NCBI GenBank assembly: GCA_963823495.1
Contig: CAWGLV010000001.1
Coordinates: 3,038,001-3,102,000, forward strand
Length of the DNA: 64,000 bases
From: DATDAH01 sp963823495
GTDB taxonomy: Bacteria; Actinomycetota; Acidimicrobiia; Acidimicrobiales; DATDAH01
Direction of reading: 5' to 3'
The translations under genes and the position numbers were made by a program. Positions 16,488 to 25,053 of this stretch are shown here, piece by piece (position 1 is the first letter of the stretch; each line of letters begins with the position of its first letter). A model generated the notes under the pieces. The model was not told the origin of the DNA. It saw only the letters and a program-made list of their open reading frames with translations, and did not search any database.

Positions 16488-17891
16488 TCAGCCGACGGAG
16501 CCTTCCATCTGGAGCTCGATGAGGCGGGACCACTCCACGGCGTACTCCATGGGGAGCGTGCGGGTGACGGGCTCGATGAAGCCGTTGACGATCATGCCCA
16601 TGGCCTGCTCCTCGGAGAGGCCCCGGCTCATCAGGTAGAAGAGCTGCTCGTCGGCCACCTTGGACACGGTGGCCTCGTGGCCCACGACGGCGTCCTTGGC
16701 CCCGACCTCCATGTAGGGGTAGGTGTCCGACACGCTCTCGTCGTCGAGGATCAGGGCATCGCACTGGACGTGGCTCTTGCAGCCGTAGGCGTCGTCCTCG
16801 ACCCGCACGAGGCCGCGGTACGAGGTGCGCCCACCGTCCTTGGAGATCGACTTGGAGACGATCTTGGAGGTGGTCTCGGGGGCGGCGTGGACCATCTTGG
16901 CCCCCGCGTCCTGGTGCTGGCCGGGGCCGGCGTAGGCCACCGAGAGGACCTCACCGGACGCCTTCGGCCCGACCATGTAGACCGCGGGGTACTTCATGGT
17001 CAGACGGGAGCCGATGTTGCCGTCGATCCACTCCATGTGGCCCTCGGCCTCGACCCGGGCCCGCTTGGTCACCAGGTTGAAGACGTTGTTGGACCAGTTC
17101 TGGATGGTGGTGTAGGTGACCCGGGCCGAGGGCTTGACCACGATCTCCACGACCGCGGAGTGCAGGGAGTCGGTGGTGTACACGGGGGCCGAGCAGCCCT
17201 CGATGTAGTGCACCTGGCTGCCCTCGTCCGCGATGATCAGCGTCCGCTCGAACTGGCCCATGTTCTCGGCGTTGATGCGGAAGTAGGCCTGCAGCGGCAT
17301 CTCGACCTCGACGCCCGGCGGGACGTAGATGAACGAGCCGCCGGACCACACCGCGGAGTTGAGCGACGAGAACTTGTTGTCGTTGGGGGGGATGATCTTG
17401 CCGAAGTAGGCCTTGACGATCTCGGGGTGCTCCCGCAGCGCGGTGTCCATGTCGGTGAAGATCACGCCCTGGCGCTCGAGGTCCTCACGGTTGCGGTGGT
17501 AGACGACCTCGCTCTCGTACTGCGCGGTGACCCCGGCGAGGTACTTCCGCTCGGCCTCGGGGATGCCCAGCTTCTCGTAGGTGTCCTTGACCGAATCGGG
17601 CAACTCGTCCCACGCGTCCACCTGATGGTCGGTGGGCTTGATGTAGTAGTAGATGTTGTCGAAGTCGATGCCGGTCATGTCCCCACCCCAGTTGGGCATG
17701 GGGCGCCGGGTGAACTGGTCGTAGGACTTCAGCCGGAACTTGCGCATCCAGTCCGGCTCGCCCTTCATCCAGGACATCTCCTGGATGATGTCCTCGTTCA
17801 GGCCGCGCTTGGGCTTGAAGACGTAGTCCTCTTCGTCACTCCAGCCCAGCTTGTATCGAGAAAGATCGAGAGTCACATCGCTGGCGGTCAT
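16488..17891 (-). CDS. sufB: SufB, Fe-S cluster scaffold
   Basis: A 467-aa protein, the typical SufB length, starting at ATG 17891 with AGGAGA upstream. SufB hallmarks are WMKGEPDWMRKFRLKSYDQF, PPNDNKFSSLNSAVWSGGSF, YIEGCSAPVYTTDSLHSAVV (with the Cys of EGCSAP), NWSNNVFNLVTKRA, and the end CKSHVQCDALILDDESVSDT and GHEATVSKVADEQLFYLMSR. It is the scaffold on which [4Fe-4S] clusters form with SufD and SufC. It is the first gene of the suf run on the minus strand, facing the PAS-GGDEF-EAL gene across 134 bp that must hold both promoters. No SufR-like regulator is present in the window. Confidence 0.95.
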   Translation of the reverse strand: MTASDVTLDLSRYKLGWSDEEDYVFKPKRGLNEDIIQEMSWMKGEPDWMRKFRLKSYDQFTRRPMPNWGGDMTGIDFDNIYYYIKPTDHQVDAWDELPDSVKDTYEKLGIPEAERKYLAGVTAQYESEVVYHRNREDLERQGVIFTDMDTALREHPEIVKAYFGKIIPPNDNKFSSLNSAVWSGGSFIYVPPGVEVEMPLQAYFRINAENMGQFERTLIIADEGSQVHYIEGCSAPVYTTDSLHSAVVEIVVKPSARVTYTTIQNWSNNVFNLVTKRARVEAEGHMEWIDGNIGSRLTMKYPAVYMVGPKASGEVLSVAYAGPGQHQDAGAKMVHAAPETTSKIVSKSISKDGGRTSYRGLVRVEDDAYGCKSHVQCDALILDDESVSDTYPYMEVGAKDAVVGHEATVSKVADEQLFYLMSRGLSEEQAMGMIVNGFIEPVTRTLPMEYAVEWSRLIELQMEGSVG

Positions 17892-18013
17892 CTCTGTCTC
17901 CTGGACGCACGGCCCACCGGGGGGATTTCTCCTACGTGGATAGTAACAACCCCGCCGGCTGCCGCCACTTGACCTTCGGGCGCACCGGCCGATGGAGACC
18001 GGTCCGAACCCCC

Positions 18014-18028
18014 AAGGAGGGAAGGTTG
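18014..18028 (+). promoter_or_regulatory. Strong Shine-Dalgarno that sets a TTG start
   Basis: AAGGAGG at 18014-18020 lies 5 nt before TTG 18026, the best ribosome binding site in the region. Upstream in-frame starts lack one. Confidence 0.7.
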
Positions 18029-20089
18029 ACCAGCGCCGCGCTGCCCGAAGAGCCCGTGACCCCGCGCGCCACGGTCCCGGACCTCCTCGACGAGGTCCCG
18101 GTCGGGGTGTTCCTCACCGACGAGGACCTCCGCCTCGTCTGGGCCAACCCGCGCGTCGCTGAGCTCACGCGGGTACGGGTGGAGGACGCCGAGGGCCACC
18201 CCCTCTCCGAGCTCGCGGGGACCGATGCCGATCGGGTCGAACGGGCCCTGGGCGCGGCGTGGGACCGCCAGGAGCCCACCCTGACCTGGTTCCGGACCGA
18301 GGAGTCCGACGGCCGACGGCGCCGGGTCCAGCTCCGGGCCACCATTGCCCGGGACCCCGACGGGCGGTCGATCGGACTCCTCGGGACCCTCGACGAGATG
18401 GCCGCGGTGACCCCGTCCGACGACTCGGCCTCCCGCGCCGCGCACATGCTCGAGTCGAGCAGGGACGCGGTGTTCAGCATCACCGACGACAGTCGGGTGT
18501 GGTTCCTCAACGGCGCGGCCGAGGACCTCTTCGGCCTGGCCGAGGTCGGCGAGCCGACCGTCCAGGGGCTGTTCTCCTCGGAGTCCGTGCGCCGCTTCGA
18601 GTCGGAGGTCCTGGACCAGGTCGACACCGACAGCGCCTGGAACGGCGAGCTCACGATGCGGGGGCCGGACGGCAACCCGGTCTACCTGGACGTCACCCTG
18701 CGGGCCGAGCGCGGTCCGTCGGGCAACATCCACGAGTTGCAGGGCGTGGCCCGGGACATGACCGACCGGCGTCGGGTGGAGGCGGCGTGGGCCCACCGGG
18801 CCCTGCACGACCCGCTGACCGGCCTCCCCAACCGGGCCCTGCTCCTGGACCACCTCGAGAAGGCGCTGGCCCGCGCGGGTCGGGAGGGCACCCACGTCGC
18901 GCTGCTCTTCCTCGACGTCGACCGGTTCAAGCTGGTCAACGACACCCGGGGTCACGATGTCGGCGACGACCTGCTCTGCCAGATCGCCGACCGGATCCGC
19001 ACCGTCATGCGGCCCCACGACCTCGTCGCCCGCCTCGGCGGTGACGAGTTCGTCGTCCTCTTCGACGGCGTCGAGAGCGAACGCCATGCCGTGGCCGTCG
19101 GCCGACGGATCACCGAGATCATCGAGACCGTCCCGATGACCCTGCCCAGCGGCGAGTTGTCGGTGACCATCAGCGCCGGCATCGCCCTGTCCCACAGCGA
19201 CACGCCGCCGACCCGTCTCATGCGCGAGGCCGACGCGGCGATGTACCGGGCCAAGGAGCTGGGACGCGCCCGGGTCGAGATCTACGACGACGACCTCCGC
19301 CGACGCGTGGCCGAACGGGTGAGCCTCTCGGACGATCTCAGTCGGGCCATGGCCGACAACTCGATCGCCCTGCACTACCAGGCCCTGGTCAGCCTGCGCA
19401 CCGGTCAGGTGACCGGGATGGAGGCCCTGGCCCGATGGAACCACCCGCGACGGGGCCCACTGCCCCCCGCCGAGTTCATCGGGCTGGCCGAGCAGACCGG
19501 GCTCATCGACCAGCTCGGCCCTGTCCTGTTGCGCAACGCCTGTCAGCACGCCCGGTCCTGGCAGACCGAGGTGACCCATGCCCCGCGCCTGCACGTCAAC
19601 ATCTCCGCCCGCCAACTGGCCGACGACCACTTCCCGACCGTCGTGCGCAACATCCTGGCCGAGACCGGCCTGGCCCCCCACCGCCTCTGCCTCGAGATCT
19701 CCGAGTCGGACCTGCAGGGCGACACCGAGATGGCCGTGGCCGCGCTGCAGGGGCTGAAGGACGTCGGCGTCGACCTGGCCATCGACGACTTCGGCACCGG
19801 CGTCTCCTCGTTGCCCCACCTGCGCAGCTTCCCCGTCGACCTGCTGAAGGTGGACCACTCGTTCATCGACGGGCTGGGCCCGGATCCCGAGGACTCGGCC
19901 ATCGCCGCCGCCATCGTGAGCCTGGCCCACAACCTCGAGATCGAGGCCGTGGCCGAGGGTGTCGAGTCCGTCGAACAGGTCTCCGAGCTCCAGGCCCTCG
20001 GGTGCGACTCCGCCCAGGGCTACCTCTTCGCCAAACCGATGGCCCCCGCCGAGGTGCTCCCCTACCTCGACCACGTCTACGCGGTCTGA
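18026..20089 (+). CDS. PAS-PAS-GGDEF-EAL cyclic-di-GMP signalling protein
   Basis: From TTG 18026 the protein is 687 aa. Two PAS domains (about 15-125 and 135-250; the second has SRDAVFSITDDSRVWFLNG) precede a GGDEF domain with the intact motif RLGGDEFVVLF and metal site LLFLDVDRFKLVNDT, and an EAL domain with MEALARWNHPRRG, LEISESDLQGD and AIDDFGTGVSSLPHLRSFPVD. Both catalytic signatures look complete, so it could make and degrade c-di-GMP; which activity dominates cannot be read from sequence. No membrane segment is seen, so it is probably a cytoplasmic sensor. It diverges from sufB and faces the membrane protein at 20145-21473. Confidence 0.9.
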   Translation: MTSAALPEEPVTPRATVPDLLDEVPVGVFLTDEDLRLVWANPRVAELTRVRVEDAEGHPLSELAGTDADRVERALGAAWDRQEPTLTWFRTEESDGRRRRVQLRATIARDPDGRSIGLLGTLDEMAAVTPSDDSASRAAHMLESSRDAVFSITDDSRVWFLNGAAEDLFGLAEVGEPTVQGLFSSESVRRFESEVLDQVDTDSAWNGELTMRGPDGNPVYLDVTLRAERGPSGNIHELQGVARDMTDRRRVEAAWAHRALHDPLTGLPNRALLLDHLEKALARAGREGTHVALLFLDVDRFKLVNDTRGHDVGDDLLCQIADRIRTVMRPHDLVARLGGDEFVVLFDGVESERHAVAVGRRITEIIETVPMTLPSGELSVTISAGIALSHSDTPPTRLMREADAAMYRAKELGRARVEIYDDDLRRRVAERVSLSDDLSRAMADNSIALHYQALVSLRTGQVTGMEALARWNHPRRGPLPPAEFIGLAEQTGLIDQLGPVLLRNACQHARSWQTEVTHAPRLHVNISARQLADDHFPTVVRNILAETGLAPHRLCLEISESDLQGDTEMAVAALQGLKDVGVDLAIDDFGTGVSSLPHLRSFPVDLLKVDHSFIDGLGPDPEDSAIAAAIVSLAHNLEIEAVAEGVESVEQVSELQALGCDSAQGYLFAKPMAPAEVLPYLDHVYAV

Positions 20090-20144
20090 TCCTGCGTTGA
20101 CTCGCTCGCGGTCCTGAGCCGGCGGCCGCCCGATCCTGCGCCGG

Positions 20145-21473
20145 TCACCAGCCGGTCTTGGCCAGGGCCTGGAGGGCGATGGCGAAGGTGGCCTGGGTGG
20201 CCAGCCAGCCACGGGCCGGGGGATCATGGGCGGAGCCGGCGGCGAGGAGCCAGAGCGTGAACGGGAGCCAGATCCGCTCCACCTCGCCCTTGGAGAGGCC
20301 GCTCAGGTCGGCCACCGCGACCGCCAACAGCGCCCCGCCGACCAGGAGCCATGTCGGGCGGTCCCGGAGCCGGGCCAGGCCGGCCACGACGGCCGGACCG
20401 CAGGCGATGCCCAGCACCGCGAGGTTGAGCACGACGAAGAGCAGGAACGGCCGCGTGCTCTGGACGCTCTCGGCCACCTCGCGACGCGTGGCCGCGAATC
20501 CGGCGAGGTAGTCGAACCCCGCCCACTGCAGCGCGCCCAGGACCAGCAGCCCACCCCCCACGGCGACGGCCACGACGTCGAAGCGCCGCCGGTGGACGAT
20601 CACGGGCAACGCGACGAGGCCGAGCAGCCAGAGGCCGTAGGAGAAGGTGAGGCACACGCCCAACGCCAGGCCGCCCCCGAGAGCCCACGGCCAGGCCGAC
20701 CGACGGTCCCGACCCGTGCCGACCAGCACCAGGGCCACTCCCGCGGCGCCGACGGCGGCGAACAGGGCGTCGGCCGTCGACCCGATCCACAACGCGGCCG
20801 GGGTCACCACCAGGAACGGCGCGGCGCGACGGGCGGCGGACTCGCCGGCGACCTCCCGGACCCCCACCATCACCGCGGCGAGCCCGGCCGCCCCACCCAC
20901 GATGACGACGGCGGCCGCGGGTCCCGCCCCGCCCAACCCGATGCCGTCGAGGCCGAGGAGCAGGAGCACGAAGCCGGGGGGATGGCTCCTGGTGTGCACC
21001 GCGTAGTCGTCGATGCGCTCGGGATAGGTCGCCAGGAAGTCCCGCGCCGAGTCGATCGCCGGGAGGTCGACGAGGTACTCGTCGCCGGGACGTTCCAGCG
21101 GGCGGGTGAGCCCGCCGTCCCGGGTGAGGTTCACCGCCACGACCCAGCCGATGCCCGCCAAGACCACGACGGCCAACAGCCGCCGCCACGACAGGCGGGC
21201 GGCCAGACGGGGCAGGAGGACGACCAACCCGACGGCGACCACGACCGGCAACAGCAGGCGAAGACCGAAGGCGGCCTCCTGGCGGCCGATCAGCGGTGCC
21301 GCCCCCAGACGGAGCGAGGCGAAGCCCTCTCGCTCCATGATCGACTCGGCCACCACCCGGCAGGCCAGGACGGCGACCGCCCACAGTCCGACCGCCAGGG
21401 CCATGCGGCCGTTGCCGGAGCGACGAACGTCGGCATCGGCCTCCTCCACCCGTTCCTGCAGGACCTCAGCCAC
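20145..21473 (-). CDS. Polytopic membrane protein, glycosyltransferase-C-like
   Basis: This 442-aa protein has about ten hydrophobic helices. Between helices 3 and 4 a non-membrane loop contains ERPGDEYLVDLPAID and YAVHTRSHPPGFVLLLL. The Asp-rich and HPPG residues recall GT-C type enzymes that use lipid-linked sugars. No named family is certain. It is the last gene of a six-gene minus-strand operon headed by a GT2 glycosyltransferase; its ATG overlaps the previous stop by 8 bp. A role in envelope glycan transfer is inferred from context. Confidence 0.6.
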   Translation of the reverse strand: MAEVLQERVEEADADVRRSGNGRMALAVGLWAVAVLACRVVAESIMEREGFASLRLGAAPLIGRQEAAFGLRLLLPVVVAVGLVVLLPRLAARLSWRRLLAVVVLAGIGWVVAVNLTRDGGLTRPLERPGDEYLVDLPAIDSARDFLATYPERIDDYAVHTRSHPPGFVLLLLGLDGIGLGGAGPAAAVVIVGGAAGLAAVMVGVREVAGESAARRAAPFLVVTPAALWIGSTADALFAAVGAAGVALVLVGTGRDRRSAWPWALGGGLALGVCLTFSYGLWLLGLVALPVIVHRRRFDVVAVAVGGGLLVLGALQWAGFDYLAGFAATRREVAESVQSTRPFLLFVVLNLAVLGIACGPAVVAGLARLRDRPTWLLVGGALLAVAVADLSGLSKGEVERIWLPFTLWLLAAGSAHDPPARGWLATQATFAIALQALAKTGW

Positions 21474-21900
21474 GGGACCGCCACCACCGCCGGCCCGCCC
21501 AGAGGGCCACGACCACCCAGATCACGGCGAGCGTCGACGTGACGGCGACGGGATAGTCGAGCGGTTGGATCGTGGGGTTGCCGGTGCCCGAGGCCGTGCC
21601 CCGCAGCGGAAGCCAGGCCACGAGCAGGACCGTGCCGCTGAGGATCAGACCTACCTGAACCGGCACCCGCGACCACCGGGGAGCCCAACGGGTCACCATC
21701 CACGCCACGACGCCGATCACCGGGACGGCGACCCAGTCGACGAGGACATCGGCCAACACGACCCACAGCCCGAACCCGAGCCGCTCCCCGCGGGTGGAGG
21801 TGGTCTCCACCAGCAACCACACGCCCCAGGCCATCAGCCCGGCACCCAGCGCGTAGGCGATCCAGAAGGCGCGGCCCCGATCCGCGACCTCGCCGCTCAC
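21466..21900 (-). CDS. Small four-helix membrane protein
   Basis: 144 aa from GTG 21900, which overlaps the oxidoreductase stop (GTGA). There are about four hydrophobic segments (AFWIAYALGAGLMAWGVWLL, VVLADVLVDWVAVPVIGVVA, VQVGLILSGTVLLVAWL, TLAVIWVVVALWA). No family is recognised. The tight coupling on both sides suggests it works with the molybdopterin oxidoreductase/cytochrome protein or the following membrane protein. Confidence 0.6.
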   Translation of the reverse strand: MSGEVADRGRAFWIAYALGAGLMAWGVWLLVETTSTRGERLGFGLWVVLADVLVDWVAVPVIGVVAWMVTRWAPRWSRVPVQVGLILSGTVLLVAWLPLRGTASGTGNPTIQPLDYPVAVTSTLAVIWVVVALWAGRRWWRSRG

Positions 21901-23033
21901 CGCACCTCGATCCGGCCGACCCACTTGGTCTGCTGCACACCGGGCCGGTTCGGGCCGATCAACCGAGCGGGGAAGCCGTGGTCGGGGTCCAGGACCTCGC
22001 CGTTCACCTCGAGGGCCAGCAACAGGTCGGCGTCCACGGCCTGGTCGGCGTTCACCTCCGAGTCCCGCAGCCGAGCGCTCTCCTGGATCGACACGATGCG
22101 CAGCGTGGCATCGTCCCGAGCCCCGGCCATCACGAGGAGGTCCCGGACCGGAACCCCCCGCCAGCGGGGTGACGCGCTCCATCCCTCGACACAGGCGATC
22201 GGCAACTCGGCCTCCCGCTGCGGCAGCCCCCGTAGATCGTCATAGGTCAGCGACAGGCGCCGCGCCACACCGGGGCCGTCCACGGTCAGGCGGTAGGCGT
22301 CCAGGTCGACCGCGGTGAGGCCCACCGAGGCCGCCGTGCGGTTGACCGGGAACCCCTGCGGCCCGATGTCGGTCCGGCGGGGGGCGAGCACCGTCAGGGC
22401 CCGGAGGGGCCCGAAGGCCTGACCCGCGCTCAGGAGGGCGACCAGACCCGATGCCCCGGCCACGGTGGACAGGAAGCCGCGGCGATCCAGCCCGCCGGTG
22501 TCGGGCGACGCTTCGGACTCCGGCCCACGACCTCGGCCCCGTAGGTGGAGCAGCGTCGTCGCGCCCTTGGCCACCGCGTGGATGAGCAGGGCCCCCACGA
22601 CCACCCAGGCCGCGGCGTAGTGGCCGTCCCGGAAGCTGAACGGCCAGGGGCGCCAGATGTTGATGTTCCCCAAGCCGGTGACCAACAACAGGACCGATCC
22701 CCCCACCAGGGGCAACAGGGCCAACCGCTCCGCCGCGTGCGCCCGCGAGCGGACCGCCGGCCGCTCGAACAGCTTCGGGTGCACGACCCAGATCTTGGCC
22801 AGCAGCAGCGGGATGGTCGCCAGGCCGGTGATGACGTGCACGCCCTGGCTGACCCGGTAGGCCCCGGCGGGCCTCGGCGGCCACGAGAACCAACCGGGCG
22901 GGTCCTGGATCAGGTGGGAGAGCACGCCGGTCACGAAGCAGACGGTGAAGGCCACCCCGAGCGCGACGCCCAACAGTGCGGCCGATCGCTCGCTGCGCGG
23001 CGGGGCCCCGGTGACGTCGGCGGCGAGGGTCAT
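21897..23033 (-). CDS. Cytochrome b-like / molybdopterin-dependent oxidoreductase fusion
   Basis: 378 aa from ATG 23033, overlapping the methyltransferase stop as ATGA. Residues about 20-160 form four to five membrane helices with His residues (SHLIQDPPGW, YRVSQGVHVITG, FRDGHYAAAWVVVGALLIHA), like a small heme-b membrane subunit. A twin-arginine-like motif follows (LDRRGFLSTVAGASG), then a sulfite-oxidase-type molybdopterin domain with the catalytic Cys in ELPIACVEGWSASPRWRGV and LRDSEVNADQAVD. Usually the membrane subunit and the MsrP-like enzyme are separate proteins; here they are one chain, with the enzyme presumably outside the membrane. Confidence 0.75.
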   Translation of the reverse strand: MTLAADVTGAPPRSERSAALLGVALGVAFTVCFVTGVLSHLIQDPPGWFSWPPRPAGAYRVSQGVHVITGLATIPLLLAKIWVVHPKLFERPAVRSRAHAAERLALLPLVGGSVLLLVTGLGNINIWRPWPFSFRDGHYAAAWVVVGALLIHAVAKGATTLLHLRGRGRGPESEASPDTGGLDRRGFLSTVAGASGLVALLSAGQAFGPLRALTVLAPRRTDIGPQGFPVNRTAASVGLTAVDLDAYRLTVDGPGVARRLSLTYDDLRGLPQREAELPIACVEGWSASPRWRGVPVRDLLVMAGARDDATLRIVSIQESARLRDSEVNADQAVDADLLLALEVNGEVLDPDHGFPARLIGPNRPGVQQTKWVGRIEVR

Positions 23034-23632
23034 TGCGAGGCCTCCCGGATCAGGGCGACGAAGGTCCGGCCCTCGTCCTGCCACCGTTCCTGCACGCAGA
23101 ACCCTCCGCGCCGCCCCACCGTGTCGACGAGCGCCTCCTCGTCGACATCCACCCACGGGAACCAGGGGCCGGGCCGCCCGTCCACCTCGACCCGGGCCGC
23201 CCCCGCACCCGGTCCGGCCGCGGGCTCGGCCAGCACCAGACCTCCGGGCCGCAGCAGTTCGTGGAGGCGGTCGAGCAGCGTGTCGAGGTCGCCGCCGATC
23301 CCGAGGTTGGCGTCCAGGACCAGGACCGTGCCCCACCGCCCGGTTCCCGGAACCCGGTCGAACACGCTGCGCGCCAGGACGGTCGCGCCGCGGGGACGGG
23401 CGACCGCGAGGAGCGACTCGGTGATGTCGACGCCCAGCACCGGGACCCCCCGCTCGGCCAGGGCCACGGTGTGACGCCCCGGCCCGCAGCCGACGTCCAG
23501 GACCGGTCCGACACACCGGGCGAGAAGGCGACGGTCGACGCCGTCGGCGGGCTGCAGCCACCGTTCGCCCCGCACCACGTCACCGGACTCGCCCCGGAGG
23601 AACACCGGGGCGACGGTGTCGAGGACGCTCAC
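23030..23632 (-). CDS. SAM-dependent methyltransferase (class I)
   Basis: 200 aa from GTG 23632, which overlaps the stop of the DUF2064 gene (GTGA). Motif I is VGPVLDVGCGPGRHTVALAE, followed by PVLGVDITESLLAVARPRGA and VLVLDANLGIGGDLDTLL, with ELLRPGGLVLAEP in the last strand region. The acceptor is unknown. The gene belongs to a recurring actinobacterial block of GT2, DUF2064, methyltransferase and molybdopterin oxidoreductase genes, so a small-molecule glycoside or lipid substrate is plausible but not shown. Confidence 0.8.
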   Translation of the reverse strand: MSVLDTVAPVFLRGESGDVVRGERWLQPADGVDRRLLARCVGPVLDVGCGPGRHTVALAERGVPVLGVDITESLLAVARPRGATVLARSVFDRVPGTGRWGTVLVLDANLGIGGDLDTLLDRLHELLRPGGLVLAEPAAGPGAGAARVEVDGRPGPWFPWVDVDEEALVDTVGRRGGFCVQERWQDEGRTFVALIREASQ

Positions 23633-24264
23633 CGGACCGCCTTCGCCAGCTGACCCTCGATGGCCCGCACCTCGCGCGCGAAGCGGCTCGCGGGGGCCTG
23701 GCCGGCCACGACCAGCGCGTCTTCCCAGTGGTCCACGTCCCGTAGCTCCGGGAGGGGTCGCGCCGCCATCCCGCAGGCCCGCAGCCGGTCCCGCTGACGC
23801 CGGCCGGTGGTCGCCGTGCTCATGGGGACACCGGCGAAGGCGCCGGGCGGGCAGGACGGCAGCCCGAGAGCCCACCAGCCACCGTCCGCGGCCGGGCCGA
23901 GGACGGCAGTCCCCCGGTCCACCTGCCCCAGCGCCCGGTCGAGCACGGCGGCGCTGACCTGTGGCGTGTCCATCCCGATCAGCAACGTCGGTCCACCGAC
24001 GTCCTCGAACGCCGCGGCCAGCCGCTCACCGAGACCATCACCCCGCTGACCGATGACCTCGATCGAGGGGTCGAGGTCGTCGCCGGGAGTGCCGTCGAGC
24101 GCGAGCACCACGCGGGAGGCGGCGGTCAGGGCGGCGACGTCGAGGGTGTCGAAGAGCGCGGCCGCCGCCAGACGGGCCGCCTCCTCCGGGGTGCAGGGCG
24201 GACAGAGCCGGGTCTTGGACCGCCCCGGCGCGGGCGCCTTGGCCATCACCACGAGCGCGGTCAT
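23629..24264 (-). CDS. DUF2064 / TIGR04282-type nucleotidyl- or glycosyltransferase
   Basis: 211 aa from ATG 24264, overlapping the GT2 stop as ATGA. The N-terminus MTALVVMAKAPAPGRSKTRL is the diagnostic NTP-binding loop of this family (AKAPxPGxxKTRL), and LLIGMDTPQVSAAVLDRAL plus GPAADGGWWALGLP supply the D-x-P and DGG-W-LG motifs. Family members look like GT-A fold sugar or nucleotidyl transferases without a settled reaction. It lies directly after a polyprenol-phosphate-mannose-synthase-like GT2, the standard arrangement. Confidence 0.85.
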   Translation of the reverse strand: MTALVVMAKAPAPGRSKTRLCPPCTPEEAARLAAAALFDTLDVAALTAASRVVLALDGTPGDDLDPSIEVIGQRGDGLGERLAAAFEDVGGPTLLIGMDTPQVSAAVLDRALGQVDRGTAVLGPAADGGWWALGLPSCPPGAFAGVPMSTATTGRRQRDRLRACGMAARPLPELRDVDHWEDALVVAGQAPASRFAREVRAIEGQLAKAVR

Positions 24265-24911
24265 CGGAGGGCCCGGGCGACCGTCGCCATGTCCCGGGTC
24301 GCCCGTAGCGATCCCCGCACCGTCCCGGTGACCTTCGACCGGCCGATCCGGGGCGCGTACCTGATCGGGACCTCCTCGATGCGCCAACCGGCGGCAGCGG
24401 CGCGCAGGACCATCTCCAGGGGCCAACCGAAGCGACGGTCCTCGATCCCCAGGCCGAGCAGGGCTTCTCGGCGGGCCACCCGCATGGGGCCGAGATCGCG
24501 CAGGGCGAGTCCGGACCATCGACGCAGGCCCGCGGCCAGGGCCCGGTTGGCCAGACGGGCGTGCGTCGGCCAGGCACCGCGCTCCGCCCGGCGCCGGCCC
24601 AACACGAGGTCGGCCCGTCCCGCGACCACCGGCCCGGAGACCCCGATGAGGTCCTCGCCGTGAAAGGAGGCATCGGCGTCCATGAAGGCCACGATCTCGG
24701 CCGTGGCGGCCCGCAGGCCGGCGAAGCAGGCCCAGCCGAACCCCTGCCGCGGCTCGGTGATGACCCGGGCACCGAGGTCCCGGGCCACCGCGGCCGAGTC
24801 GTCCGAGGAGCCGTTGTCGACCACGATCGGCCGGAAGCCCTCCGGCAGCCCGTCGAGCACCACGGGCAGCGCTTCGGCTTCGTCGAGCACCGGAAGGATC
24901 ACGTCGAGCAC
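24261..24911 (-). CDS. GT2 family glycosyltransferase (DPM-like)
   Basis: 216 aa from GTG 24911. GT-A motifs are VILPVLDEAEALPVVLDGLP at the start, IVVDNGSSDDSAAVARDLGA, ITEPRQGFGWACFAG and the metal-binding DxD in VAFMDADASF. The C-terminal part has EVPIRYAPRIGRSKVTG, as in dolichol/polyprenol-phosphate mannose synthase-like enzymes. It likely transfers a sugar from an NDP donor to a lipid or small acceptor at the membrane face. It is the first gene of the six-gene coupled operon; the intergenic region to the divergent response regulator is 139 bp. Confidence 0.8.
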   Translation of the reverse strand: MLDVILPVLDEAEALPVVLDGLPEGFRPIVVDNGSSDDSAAVARDLGARVITEPRQGFGWACFAGLRAATAEIVAFMDADASFHGEDLIGVSGPVVAGRADLVLGRRRAERGAWPTHARLANRALAAGLRRWSGLALRDLGPMRVARREALLGLGIEDRRFGWPLEMVLRAAAAGWRIEEVPIRYAPRIGRSKVTGTVRGSLRATRDMATVARALR

Positions 24912-24954
24912 GGGGCGAACGTACGGAGGCCGGACGCGGCTGGACCCCCGATCT

Positions 24955-25000
24955 CCTTACGATCCGCGAAACTCCCGCGGGACCTTACGATCCGCGAAAC
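24955..25000 (+). promoter_or_regulatory. Direct repeat operator candidate upstream of the two-component operon
   Basis: CCTTACGATCCGCGAAAC occurs twice, at 24955-24972 and 24983-25000, 28 bp start to start, with no mismatch. Direct repeats are the usual target form for OmpR-family regulators, and the next gene encodes one, so autoregulation is likely. Confidence 0.55.
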
Positions 25001-25037
25001 ACCACGGACCCGACGGTCCCGGCCCGTATCGGCGTCG

Positions 25038-25053
25038 TACCCTCGAACCCGTG
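25038..25053 (+). promoter_or_regulatory. -10 element and leaderless start of the response regulator
   Basis: TACCCT (25038-25043, TANNNT class) stands 7 nt before GTG 25051, with no Shine-Dalgarno between, the layout of a leaderless actinobacterial transcript. Confidence 0.45.
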
